From Caenorhabditis remanei (lineage: Eukaryota; Nematoda; Chromadorea; Rhabditida; Rhabditidae): a DNA stretch of 64,000 nucleotides. Of the stretch, positions 21,201-30,438 are shown in pieces. The notes below the pieces were generated by a model that saw only the letters and a list, made by a program, of their open reading frames with translations, did not search any database and was not told the origin of the DNA. Both the position numbers and the translations under genes were made by a program. The DNA lies in assembly GCF_010183535.1 (NCBI RefSeq), contig NC_071330.1:12629717-12693716 (forward strand), read 5' to 3'. The first letter of the stretch is position 1. Each line of letters begins with the position of its first letter.

Positions 21201-24200
21201 AATCACGCTGCTTCTAATCAGAACCAGTAGAAAAACACTGGTATAATCATACTATTGAGTTCTGAGTATAGATTGGGCGCCGTTATAATACATGCGCCGT
21301 TCTATTACAGGTGCCGTTATAATACAGTATTTACGGTAAGTGTCCGAGGCTTTTAATTTGTCTCGTTACCTCACTTAGCGTATTTATATAATTGATGATT
21401 CATATCCATACGTCTTCAGAATTCCTACTGGAAGAAAAAAATATATTTTAAGAGCTACAGAATTGCGAAAACTCAATTTTTCCGACCTACCAAAATGTTT
21501 TCTCCCCTTCGAAATTTTTCAAAAAAAACGCTCCGAACTCCAGGATTCCTTACACCTATGGATAAATCTCAAAACGTGAAATACACCGTAACCATGACTC
21601 TCGAACTGTCCGGTTGATCGGCCTGACACGAGAGACTGGTTTGATTATCTCAATACGTGGGAATATAAAAGAGATAGAGACAGAAACAAGAATCACAAAA
21701 ATTCAGAAAAAAAACTTGGATATTTTCATCTTCAATCATGTAAGTGTTATCTCAACACGATGATGCCAGGACTACGTATGCAGACGCGCTCTGTTGCTAA
21801 CTAGTCGTAACGGTGAACTTTCGAACTTATATTGCAATGATAAAAGTTGTAATCCCGTTAGCAACAGATCGCGTCTTCATAGGTAGTCCTAGCATCATCG
21901 TGATCTCAATTTGTCATGGTACTAGATTTTAGAGTTCCTAATTATTAGTTAGTCATTTTTCGTCACGCGATTAATGACGTAAAATGATAATCAAAATATC
22001 ATAATTTAAAAAACACAGTGTAATTCGGGCTCCGCGACAATTCGCAACTGCGACATTCCGCAACTGCGACATTTCGCAACTCACGTAGGTTTCGCAACTG
22101 CGACACTTCGCAACTGTTCATTTCGCAACTGCGACATTTCGCAACTACGACGTTTCGCAACCATAGAACTAGCAATAGTTTAACCTAGTTTTGTCTAAAA
22201 ATGGGTCAGATAACTTTTTCTTCTATTTAATGTTTTCAAATATGTTCCCAGACAATTCGGTTTCAACATTTTCAACTGACCTAAATATGCAAATGCGGTG
22301 TGGTTGCGAAACGCCGTGGTTGCGAAACGTCGTGGTTGCGAAATGTCGTAGTTGCGGAATGTCGCAGTTGCGAAATGGCTAGTTGCGAAATGTCGCAGTT
22401 GCGGAATGTCGCAGTTGCGAATTGTCGCGGAGCCGTAATTTGACTATCGGAAATGAAAAAACAACTATCAAAACAACGTAAATGACTGAGAAAATGAGTT
22501 TGTATTCAAAAATTCTTTAAAAATTCTTATTTTTTTCTGCTCTGAATACTCACGTTTCGGCTATTTACGTTTGTACTATTTCGACTATTTTTTAAAAGTT
22601 TCGGCGAAACAGCAGAATCGACTATCGTTTTCGTCATTTCTAAAATGATTATGACTACATCGATAATCATTTCCTTTCGACTAGTTGACGTGAATAGTAT
22701 AAATGACTATAAGTTTAAACTGATTTCGTCATTTCTTCACACTGACTAGGAACGTTACTAGATTCAACTATTTCATGACGAAACCAATAATATTTTCAGG
22801 GGCACAACTACAACTATTACAACAACTACTAATACAATTACATCTACAGTACCCTCAACAACTACTGAAGGTGGTAGTAATGCTGCAGTGATCTGTATCA
22901 TGATCGGAGTTGTTATTCTCCTCTGTGTCGGAATCGCCTTGTACTATTTCCGTCGGAAGAAGGCGGCGGCTGCCGAGAAAGATATCATGTCAGTGGAAGC
23001 AAATGTTCCAAATCCCAAAGTTAACGATGAGAAGAAGAAAAAGAAAGAAGAAGTGGCTGAAAGTACAGTGAATATCAAGACAAATGAGAAGAAAACGAGT
23101 ACGGATAATGATAATAAGAAGATAAAGAATAAAAAGGAGAATGTGGCTGAAAGTACTGCGAATATCAAAACTAACGAAAAGAAGAAGGACGGTGCGGATG
23201 AGAAGAAGAAGAAGAAGAAAAAGAAGGAGACAGTGGCTGAGAGTACAGCAGCTGCATATTGATTTTAAATGCTAATTTTATAGCTAAACTTGTTACTCTT
23301 TCCATGAAAACTATAATAAAATTGTTCCCCTTTGGTTTATTCAGTAGAGCGCACTTGCGTGACAACGTTTCTGATTCGCACAGGGTCATATGTTTTCCCA
23401 CGAAGCCAGTAGTCTAGTGGAGCGCGTTTGCACACCACTTGGCAAACTGAGTTGCCGCACAGCCAAATCGCGCGTTCATAACGTGGATGAACGATAGGGA
23501 GTTAAATTTCCTTACCTCAAACGCCTTATCCGCACTGCCGGCATTCTGTACTACCGTATCGCCGGTTACTGTATTCTGAAGACCCGCGACGACTGCAATA
23601 TTTCCCCAATCCACGTATTCCACTGATTTCAGTTCATCCGCATACGGAGTGAACACTTTCAGCGGTCCTTCAGACGACATTTGACTCGTGTTGAATATCG
23701 ATGAATTGTTTTGGAGGCGGCCAGTGTAGATACGGATATAAGAGAGTTGGCCACGTCGTTTGTCATGGGTTATCTGGAAAAAAGAGATGGAAGTGCGCTC
23801 TATCGCACTGATATTCTGAATGCAGCTAATGTGCTCTATGGAACTGATTAACTACGCTCTACCGAAATAAAAATTAATACTAGTTTTTTGGTATAAGTGC
23901 GCTCCACCGAATGTCACATCAAACGCGCTCTACTGGACTCTTTGCTTCACCGCTTTCGTGGCTACAGCGTTTTGACCAAATATGAAGGTACGCTCCACCG
24001 AACAAACTATGAAATCTACTGGACTAGAGGATGCCTGTGTAAGTACGCTCTGACCAAATAATAAAATGCGCTCCACTATACAACCTCTTAATGTTGCAAA
24101 CGCGCTCCATTAGACAGACTGTGAAAACGCGCTCTAATGGACTCCTCGCTTCACCACTATCGTACTGTGATTTGATCAAAGTGCGCTCCACCGAACAAAG

Positions 24201-25926
24201 ATGCAACTGCGCTCTACTAGACTGTGAAACTGCGCTCCACCGCACTACTCACTTTGAACACTAAACCGGCCAAATCGTCTCCAAAAACTCGTTGAAATTC
24301 TCGATTTCTCATGTCTGGAGACGGGAAAAAGTTGGCGACCGAATCGAGAATCGGCCTGACACAATTCAAATTTCTAATGGCTGATCCACAGGATACTGTA
24401 GCAATTTTAGAGGAAACGGTGAGATTTCGAAGTGTCGTTTGAATGAATCCGGGCGAGATTTTCATCGGATTTCCATCGTTTTCATCCAAAAAATGGGTGA
24501 AAAACTCGGGAGAATGGTCGGAAAGTGTGTAGCACAAGTCGGAACGAGCCTCCAGAAGTTGTGGGGATTCAGAAGGCAACCAATCGGAGGATTCAGATTC
24601 AGAATACTTGAGAAGACGTCCATTGAGAATATCCAGAATTCCAGTGCCATCTGCCAGAGGAATCACTGTTTTCACCGTCGGAATTCCGAGTTTTTGTTGA
24701 ATCGAATCGATTGATTTGTCGAAATTCGCCTCTTTTTTATCCAATTTGTTGATGAAGAAATGGGCGGGAAGTTTGAATTTCGAACTTTGATCCCAGACGG
24801 TTAGGGTTTGTGGTTGGACACCTGCGGAGCCATCGATCACGACGACAATTCCGTCGAGCACACGGACACATCGCTCTACTTCCACTGAAATGATGCTCTG
24901 TTGGACTATGCAAACGCGCTCTATCGGATTGTCCAAATGAACGAAAGTGCGCTCTAACGAACAACAGTCTATGAGTTTGTAATTGCGCTCTACAGAACAA
25001 GAATGTAAGCTCGCTCTATTGAGCTAACATAAAGTGTGCTCTACGGAAATGTCAAGCAAAAATGCAACTCCGCTCCACCAGACTTTTTTAAATTGAATTC
25101 GCTCCAAACGTTTAGATAATGCTGTAAATGCGCTTTAACGAACAGCTTTTTAAATAGGCTTGTAAACCTAACAAACCGCGCCCTACCGAACATTTTAGCG
25201 ATTATGGTAGTATGCTCTACTGAATTTTTTAAATGCGCTCTAATTAACAATCAGGAAATGCGCCCTATCGAACAAATGTTAATTCTCTATCGCAAACATT
25301 CTTCGATTATGTAAGTGCGCTCTATCGCACTAATTTTGAGCATAGCTTCCGCCTACGCGTGACTAAACGCGCTCCACTGATAATCTAGTACAATTTCAGT
25401 GATTTTTGAATCAAAAATCGCAGAAAATGCATTGGATTATCAGTGGAGCGCATTTGCCACAAAAACACTGCTTAGAGCCAAAAAACCCGAAAAATGACGT
25501 AAAACTGAGATTTTGAGCATAGAAAATGCGCTCTAATGAGCAATCAGAAAATGCGCCCTATCGAACAAATGTTGTAAGTGCGCTCTATCGCACACAACTC
25601 ATCAATGAATCTCGCCCCATCGAACCTCTAAAATCGACGTGTCCAGGCGTGTCGATTAAATTAATTCGATGCCCATTCCAATCCAAATTCACCGCCGCCG
25701 ATTGTACCGTAATCCCCCGCTCCCTTTCGATATCCAAATAATCGGTTACTGTAGTTCCCTTATCCACGTGTCCCGGATTCTGAATCGCACCCGATAGATA
25801 CAGTAACCGCTCGGTTACTGTAGTCTTGCCGGCATCGACGTGAGCGATCACTCCGATATTTCGAATTTTTGATTGAGGAGGCGGGGTACTGTAGAACCGC
25901 CTTGATATTGATATCAAGCGGATCAT
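18283..25926 (-). CDS. gfm2: Mitochondrial ribosome-releasing factor 2 (elongation factor G2)
   Basis: Eight exons (25626-25926, 24253-24884, 23516-23773, 20468-20785, 19748-19888, 19585-19701, 19480-19540, 18283-18635) join in phase to 726 codons, close to the 779 of human GFM2. In this family the GTPase works with mitochondrial RRF to split post-termination ribosomes. A basic, Tyr/Ser-rich N-terminus ([14 protein letters not shown]) suits mitochondrial import. GTPase motifs: G1 AHVDAGKTT (28-36), G2 RERGIT (68-73), G3 DTPGHVD (92-98), G4 NKLD (146-149). Later parts match EF-G2 closely: [41 protein letters not shown]. The start lies immediately after CTTTTTTCAG, a trans-splice-type acceptor, 262 nt from the dss-1 stop. 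Introns 3-7 hold repeats and intron 3 (2.7 kb) contains another gene's exon. Confidence 0.93.
19137..19292. repeat. TATAATCATG MITE, GFM2-type intron 7
   Basis: Left arm AGAAAAGTATAAACATGA, right arm TCATGATTATACTTTTCT, inner GTCTCACCATGAAAACT pairing with its mirror. Confidence 0.75.
19933..20398. repeat. Two TATAATCATG MITEs in GFM2-type intron 4
   Basis: Copies at about 19933-20075 and 20247-20398, separated by sequence (AACTCAGTCAGATTCACCC) also found beside the 15.9-kb copy. Confidence 0.75.
20855..21030 (+). promoter_or_regulatory. Duplicated promoter-like block, copy 1
   Basis: AACGTGAAACACTGTAACCA through GAATATAAAAACGATAAAAC matches 21553-21690. Both have a GAATATAAAA TATA-like core and a downstream purine-rich leader. 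This copy runs into unrelated sequence before any start codon. Confidence 0.45.
21550..21745 (+). promoter_or_regulatory. Duplicated promoter-like block, copy 2
   Basis: TATA-like GGAATATAAAAGAGATAG, then a leader ending TTCAATCAT followed by GTAAGTG, which reads as a splice donor. It may once have driven the membrane-protein gene whose last exon is at 22800-23262; a hairpin MITE now follows. Confidence 0.45.
21758..21902. mobile_element. Hairpin MITE related to 3648-3801
   Basis: CACGATGATGCCAGGACTAC at the left is mirrored at the right (GTAGTCCTAGCATCATCGTG), with inner GCAGACGCGCTCTGTTGC as in the 3.7-kb element. Confidence 0.75.
22028..22434. mobile_element. Palindromic array element of CGCAACTGCGACATT units
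   Basis: Left half: GGCTCCGCGACAATT followed by tandem ~15-bp CGCAACTGCGACATTT units. Right half: the same units inverted (AATGTCGCAGTTGCG), ending AATTGTCGCGGAGCC. It interrupts the dispersed repeat shared with 9171-9420, which gives its borders. Confidence 0.85.
22800..23262 (+). CDS. 3' exon of a single-pass membrane protein with Lys-rich tail, nested in GFM2-type intron 3
   Basis: The exon begins after TATTTTCAG. It encodes a Thr-rich stalk ([10 protein letters not shown]...), a transmembrane helix ([19 protein letters not shown]) and a cytoplasmic tail of about 95 residues. The tail contains the unit VAEST(V/A)NIKTNEKK twice plus a third VAEST near the end (ESTAAAY, stop), all embedded in Lys/Glu runs. 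AATAAA lies 53 nt past the stop. Upstream exons are not recognisable; 21.7-22.8 kb is mostly repeats. Thr-rich stalk plus TM is common in nematode surface proteins, but the ectodomain, and so the family, is unknown. It may be a broken gene. Confidence 0.5.
23315..23320 (+). terminator. Poly(A) signal AATAAA of the nested membrane-protein exon
   Basis: AATAAA in CTATAATAAAATTG, on the sense strand of the exon and just before the GCGCTC island begins. Confidence 0.5.
23345..25605. repeat. Island of interspersed GCGCTC(T/C)A motifs in GFM2-type introns 1-3
   Basis: More than 30 copies of a core such as AATGCGCTCTACCGAAC, mostly in one orientation, spaced roughly 25-80 bp. They fill the 23774-24252 and 24885-25625 introns and the end of intron 3, and are absent from the exons between. 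The sequence between motifs is AT-rich and dissimilar. Confidence 0.8.
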
Positions 25927-26188
25927 CTGAAAAAAGGGGAGGAGCTGAAAAAGGGGGCGGAGTCTGACGCAAAAACTTGAATGGATATGAACCTTTTTAG
26001 CTGAAAATTTTCTAGAAATTCCCGCGAAAATCGATTCATTTTTAGAGTTTTTACAGAAGAGGGGGTAAAAAGGGTCAAAATCAGCCGATTTTAACTCAAA
26101 AACCACCGAAAAAAAGAGAAAATTATGGGGAAAAGGCGAGAGAAAAGAAATGGATCGATATAATAATTTAGAAGTGAAGATGGATGAT
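25927..26188 (-). other. Intercistronic spacer of a likely dss-1 / GFM2-type operon
   Basis: 262 nt between the dss-1 stop and the next ATG, ending in CTTTTTTCAG directly before ATG. Spacing and acceptor fit nematode polycistronic units resolved by SL2 trans-splicing; the SL type cannot be read from the sequence. Confidence 0.55.
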
Positions 26189-27350
26189 TCAGGCGATTGG
26201 GTGTCCTCCCTTGCGAAGTTCCTCCTTCAATTGTTTCGAGAATTCACTCTCGTGTGTCTCATCGTCCCAATTGTCCTCCCACACGTTCACATCGTCATCC
26301 TCGCTGTCGGCACGCTCCGCCCATTCCTGGAAATGATGAAATAATGAGGATTTCAACTAAAACTTGTTAGAAACATGAGTTTTTACAAAAAAAAGTTTGG
26401 AATTGACAAAAATATTATTTTCTATCCTAAAAACCTAGTTTCAAGCTGAACTTTCAACCTTTGGCAAATAATTTTTGGTGAAAAGTAGATCAAATGACTT
26501 TTTCTGATTGTTCATTAGAGCGTAGTTGCAGAGCCATCAGATTCTGATATTCTGATAGAGCGGGCTTACATTATTGCTTTCTGTTTCCGTAGAGCGCACA
26601 TTCTCACGTTCGTTAGAGCGTACTTTATGCTAGTTCAATAAAGAAGTTTTATGTCATTTTTCGGTTTTTTCGGCTCCAAGCGGTGTTTTATGTGACAAAT
26701 GCGCTCTACTGATAATCTGATGCATTTTCTGCGATTCTTGGTTCAAAAATCACTGAAATTGTACTAGATTATAAGTGGAGCGCATTTAGTCAGGCGTAGG
26801 CGGAAGCTATGCTCAAAATTTCAATTGTTCTATAGAGCGCATATACAGACAAGACTGTTGTACATTAGAGCGCTCTTTCATTTTTCAAAATAGTGCGAAA
26901 GAGCGCACTATTTTGAAAAATGTTCAATTGAGAATTGTGCCAGAAGAAATAGTCTAATGAATAAATAAAGTACTGTAAAAAGTAACGAAAGCCGGTTTTT
27001 ACTGAAAACCAGTCCAAATTTATTGAGATACGTTCGAAACTAGATCGAAAACTGTCAACTTCTTCTGAAACTGTTCAAATTAATCAACACAAACGTGCAG
27101 AATTTACTTCAAATGCTTTCGAACGATTTCAGTCGCTAAATAGGTAAATTTTTGGGTTTTCCCTTCATTTCCTGAGAAAATTTACCATTTTCCCCTCATT
27201 TTTCTCAACATTTTCCCAATTCCCTACCTGAATTGGGAACTCCTCAAACTCCTCCTCCTCGGTCTCCTTCTTATCGACGACGACGGCGGCCTTTGGATCC
27301 TTCTTGGCGGCGGCACCGGTTGGAGCAGCGGTATTGCTGGTAGACGACAT
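26189..27350 (-). CDS. dss-1: 26S proteasome subunit DSS1/SEM1
   Basis: Two exons (27228-27350, 26189-26326) join to 86 codons, near the 70-82 of known family members. DSS1 is a small acidic, mostly disordered protein that stabilises the 19S proteasome lid and partners BRCA2. The family signature is clear: an acidic run then EFEEFPIQ, and VWEDNWDDE followed by [12 protein letters not shown] at the C-terminus. The N-terminal 20 residues are Ala/Lys-rich and unconserved. The start follows ATTTTCAGCCAAGAAAATG, with a trans-splice-type acceptor 9 nt before. The 901-bp intron contains GCGCTC motifs. It probably forms an operon with the downstream GFM2-type gene. Confidence 0.95.
26515..26930. repeat. 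Second GCGCTC motif island, dss-1 intron
   Basis: About ten motifs, partly inverted: GTGGAGCGCATTT near 26775 mirrors GCGCTCTACTGATAATC near 26702, and a stretch near 26700-26815 is an inverted copy of 25360-25455 in the neighbouring gene. Confidence 0.75.
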
Positions 27351-28083
27351 TTTCTTGGCTGAAAATATTTGAAGTAGTTAGATTAGGAGGTGACAAACGA
27401 AAAAAAATGATGAAAGGAGAGAAAAAGATATTCAGAAGGGGGTGAAACCTCAATAAATCGCGATAATTGATTTAAAAAAGTGAGATTTTAAAATTTTTTA
27501 AATAGAAAATAAAAGAAACAAACAAAGGGGGAAATATTTTTTTTAAAGGGCTGAAAAGGAAAAACAATAAAATAACAAACCTAAGAAATACTATAATTTT
27601 GAATCGACGAAATGTAGAATATCAAGGGAAATTGAGAAGGGAAATAGGATTTTTTAAATTTTTGGGAATAATGAAAGATTTTGGCACTAAAATTTCGTAA
27701 AAATTCGGATACATACATGCTTTTCGACGCCAGAGTGAAATTTTCAAATTTTTTCGATTTTTTTGAATTTTTTTTCGCAAGAAAGTCAAACTTTCGACTA
27801 TCATTTAAAAATTGGAGAAATTTTGAAAAATCATCAAACATTTTCACATTTTCGATGAAAAATTTCAAAAAAAGGGCCATTTTTTTAAGCCGGACCTTGG
27901 CAATTTTGGCGCTGAAATTTCGTAAGAATCCGGAAATATATCAATGTTCCCATAATTTTCAAGTCCCAGCTTCAAAAATTTAAAAAAAAAACCAAACCCC
28001 CTCAATTTCCCACCAATATTCTACCTTTTTCGATTAAAAAAACGTCTAAAAATCTACAAAAACTACAAAAAAAGAACAAAATG
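27351..28083. other. Intergenic, dss-1 to mrpl-45
   Basis: AT-rich. An inverted pair around TTGACTTTCTTGCGAAAAA (27770-27790 area) matches text near 33490 and 46320. No coding signal. The 733-nt gap is long for an operon but not excluded. Confidence 0.5.
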
Positions 28084-30138
28084 TTAATCATCAGTGATTC
28101 CCTTCTCCTTTTTCATCTTCTCTTCCTCCAATTTCTCGGTAGTTCTCAACGGAAGAGCCTTCGCTTTCTCCTGTTGTCTCAACATATCTTCATCAGTCAA
28201 TTCCTTCGTAATATGCATTCCCTGTTTCGGTTCAATCCATCTCGGATAAATCTTTCCGTGAAGTCTCCATTCTCCATCGACAACTGCAATATGATTCTCG
28301 AATACAACATATTCGACGACGTCTTTCTCCTCGTTCTCTGATCCCAAAATAAGACCTCCGAATCTGTCGTAAACTGCCAATTTCTGTTTTGTGTGCATTC
28401 GAACTGTGATTTGAGCAATGTCATTTCCGGATTTCGGTGGATTATCGAAGCATCGGACAGCGACGACACGAGACGGTTCGACGACTTCGACAAGCTCGAA
28501 ACGGACTGATCCATTCTCCACGTCAGGCCACATTTTCTGAAAAAAGATTTTCGAAATTGAGGCGTTTGGAAAGAGAACTGTGAATTTCTCGAAAAAAGCT
28601 AGCTAAAATTTACAATTTTCAAGCTAGAATTTCAGTTTTATGAGGGTGCAAATGCGCTCTACTGTACTGAACGCAATTTCGCTCTATTAGCTCAGCACAG
28701 TTCTTAAAACTGCGCTCTACCAAAATGCTCTTGAAAAATTCTATTTTTCTCTGAATCTCTCAATTTCGCACACTATTTTCTTCGGTTTCGGTAGAGCGCG
28801 GTTGGAAGAAGTGTGCCGTGCTAATATACCATTAGAAAGCTGAAAAATCGCTCATTTCAAATATATACTCAGTTTTTGCCCTCGAGGCCTGATATTCGAG
28901 AAAAATGAGGTAAAAGTTCTTTAAAATAAGAAATTTTTACCTTTCTGACACGCGAGACATTTCTTTTTGCAATTTTTGCGTGTCAGAAGTCAGAAAGATA
29001 AAAAGTTGCCAATTTTCCAAACGCTGGCCTTATATTTCTCGAATACTAACTCCAAACTGACTCTATGACCTTCCCTAGTCAGCTATAGAACATTCTCAGC
29101 TAAAAGACAAAATTTTGGCAGATATGCGTCAAAATAAGGAAATTTAGAGCAGGAATTTCAAAAATCTTACAAAATTCTAGCTCAAAATCTGTGAAAAATA
29201 ACTTTGTATATTAAAAAAAAAGCCTAGATTCAACAATTTGTTTAGAAATGCAATGCCAGATAGAGATTTAGCTGAAACATTTATGCTGCTGACTGAAATC
29301 AGTTTAAAAAATACCAATTTCCCGCCAAAATCTATGAATTTTGACCAATTTTTCTCTCGAAACTCACCGCGAATGCATATTCCGTAATACATCTGTACAT
29401 TTCCTTCTTATCCCGTGCTTCCAATGCTTTATGTGCTCTAACATAGATATCTTCTGCCTTCGCACAGAACGTCTTCACATCGAACTTCTCGAATCCCTGC
29501 TTCTTTCGAATTCGATTCGTTCCCATTCGCCAATTGTAGAATTTGTGTTGAATTCGTTGTTTTACTTCATCGAATTTGTTGTTTACATCAGTAAATGAAC
29601 CCGGATTCTCTGGTGGGACGTAGGGGTCGGCGATTCCGTCTGAAAAAAGTTTTTTGTAAAAAAAAATTAGAAGAAAATAGAGATTTTAAGCGATTTTCTA
29701 TCAAAATTAATCAAAATCTTCACTCACAAATAGATTGAAACGTGACTTGAGCCTCATTCCAGACTCTTGGCGCTGCTTCTTTGTATGGATTGAGTCCTCG
29801 CTTCAATAATTCTGTTCTCATCTCTCCGGGAGCCATATCTGCTTCTTTTTCTTTCGCCGAATCTTCTGGAAGCTCTACAATCAGCGTTTTTCGACCGCGC
29901 ATCTGAAAAACACAATTTTAAAGAGAAAATTCCCAAAAACTGCTGCGCGAACCCGTCTGAACATCTTCTCATTGACATGAGTGTTTCTATTCGCTTTCGC
30001 TTTATTCGATCTTTCCACTCCTGTAAATCTCTTCATATCGGTAGCTTCTTTGTGATGATGAACACCCGAAATTTGAGTTGTACAAGCGGCGACTGGCGCC
30101 GGCGACAAAAACGTTCGTATTAGAGCTCGACCGAGCAT
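28084..30138 (-). CDS. mrpl-45: Mitochondrial large-subunit ribosomal protein mL45
   Basis: Four exons (29953-30138, 29728-29902, 29368-29639, 28084-28536) join to 361 codons. mL45 belongs to the Tim44-like fold family and sits at the mitoribosome exit tunnel, linking it to the inner membrane. The last exon shows the family core: QITVRMHTKQKLAVYDRFG, EYVVFENHIA, then GEWRLHGKIYPRW, matching the W-R-LH-KI-P-W stretch of human MRPL45. The N-terminus (MLGRALIRTFLSPAPVAACT) looks like a mitochondrial presequence. The start lies just after CTTTTCAGTCAGAAATG, with a trans-splice-type acceptor. It is divergent from the LUC7-type gene across 300 bp. Intron 3 carries a GCGCTC MITE. Confidence 0.92.
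28687..28825. mobile_element. GCGCTC MITE, copy 2 (mrpl-45 intron 3)
   Basis: TTAGCTCAGCACAGTTCTTA start, GTGTGCCGTGCTAA end, inner TGCGCTCTACC and GGTAGAGCGCGG. Confidence 0.85.
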
Positions 30139-30438
30139 TTCTGACTGAAAAGTGGTGATTTTAGGATTGAATTTATCGATTTTCATGAAATATCTCATGA
30201 AAATTGAGAAAAATCGGAGAAAAATCACGAAAAATCAGCTTTTCCCGGGGTGAAATCGCGAAAATCATCACGATGCGGCGGAGCGCGTTTGCAACATGCG
30301 CGTAAAATGTGGTGTTTGCGGACTTGCGTACGCCCGAAAATTTCGATTTTTTCTAGCCGAAAAGTTTCGATTTTTAACTAAATATTCAGGGTTTTGGAGC
30401 TTAATTAAAAGTGAATTTTCTTTATATTTTGCAGAAAA
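30139..30438. promoter_or_regulatory. Divergent promoter region of mrpl-45 and the LUC7-type gene
   Basis: The 300 bp between two divergent starts has no TATA box I can name. It holds one GGCGGAGCGCGTTTGCAAC motif near 30279, a member of the GCGCTC motif family, and trans-splice-type acceptors at both edges. Confidence 0.45.

Noticed and set aside
22028..22434. Regular repeat array considered as a CRISPR
   Set aside because: Units are contiguous, inverted across a centre, and lie in a eukaryotic genome with spliceosomal introns; there are no spacers.
24439..24714. 91-codon plus-strand frame
   Set aside because: Antisense shadow of GFM2-type exon 2.
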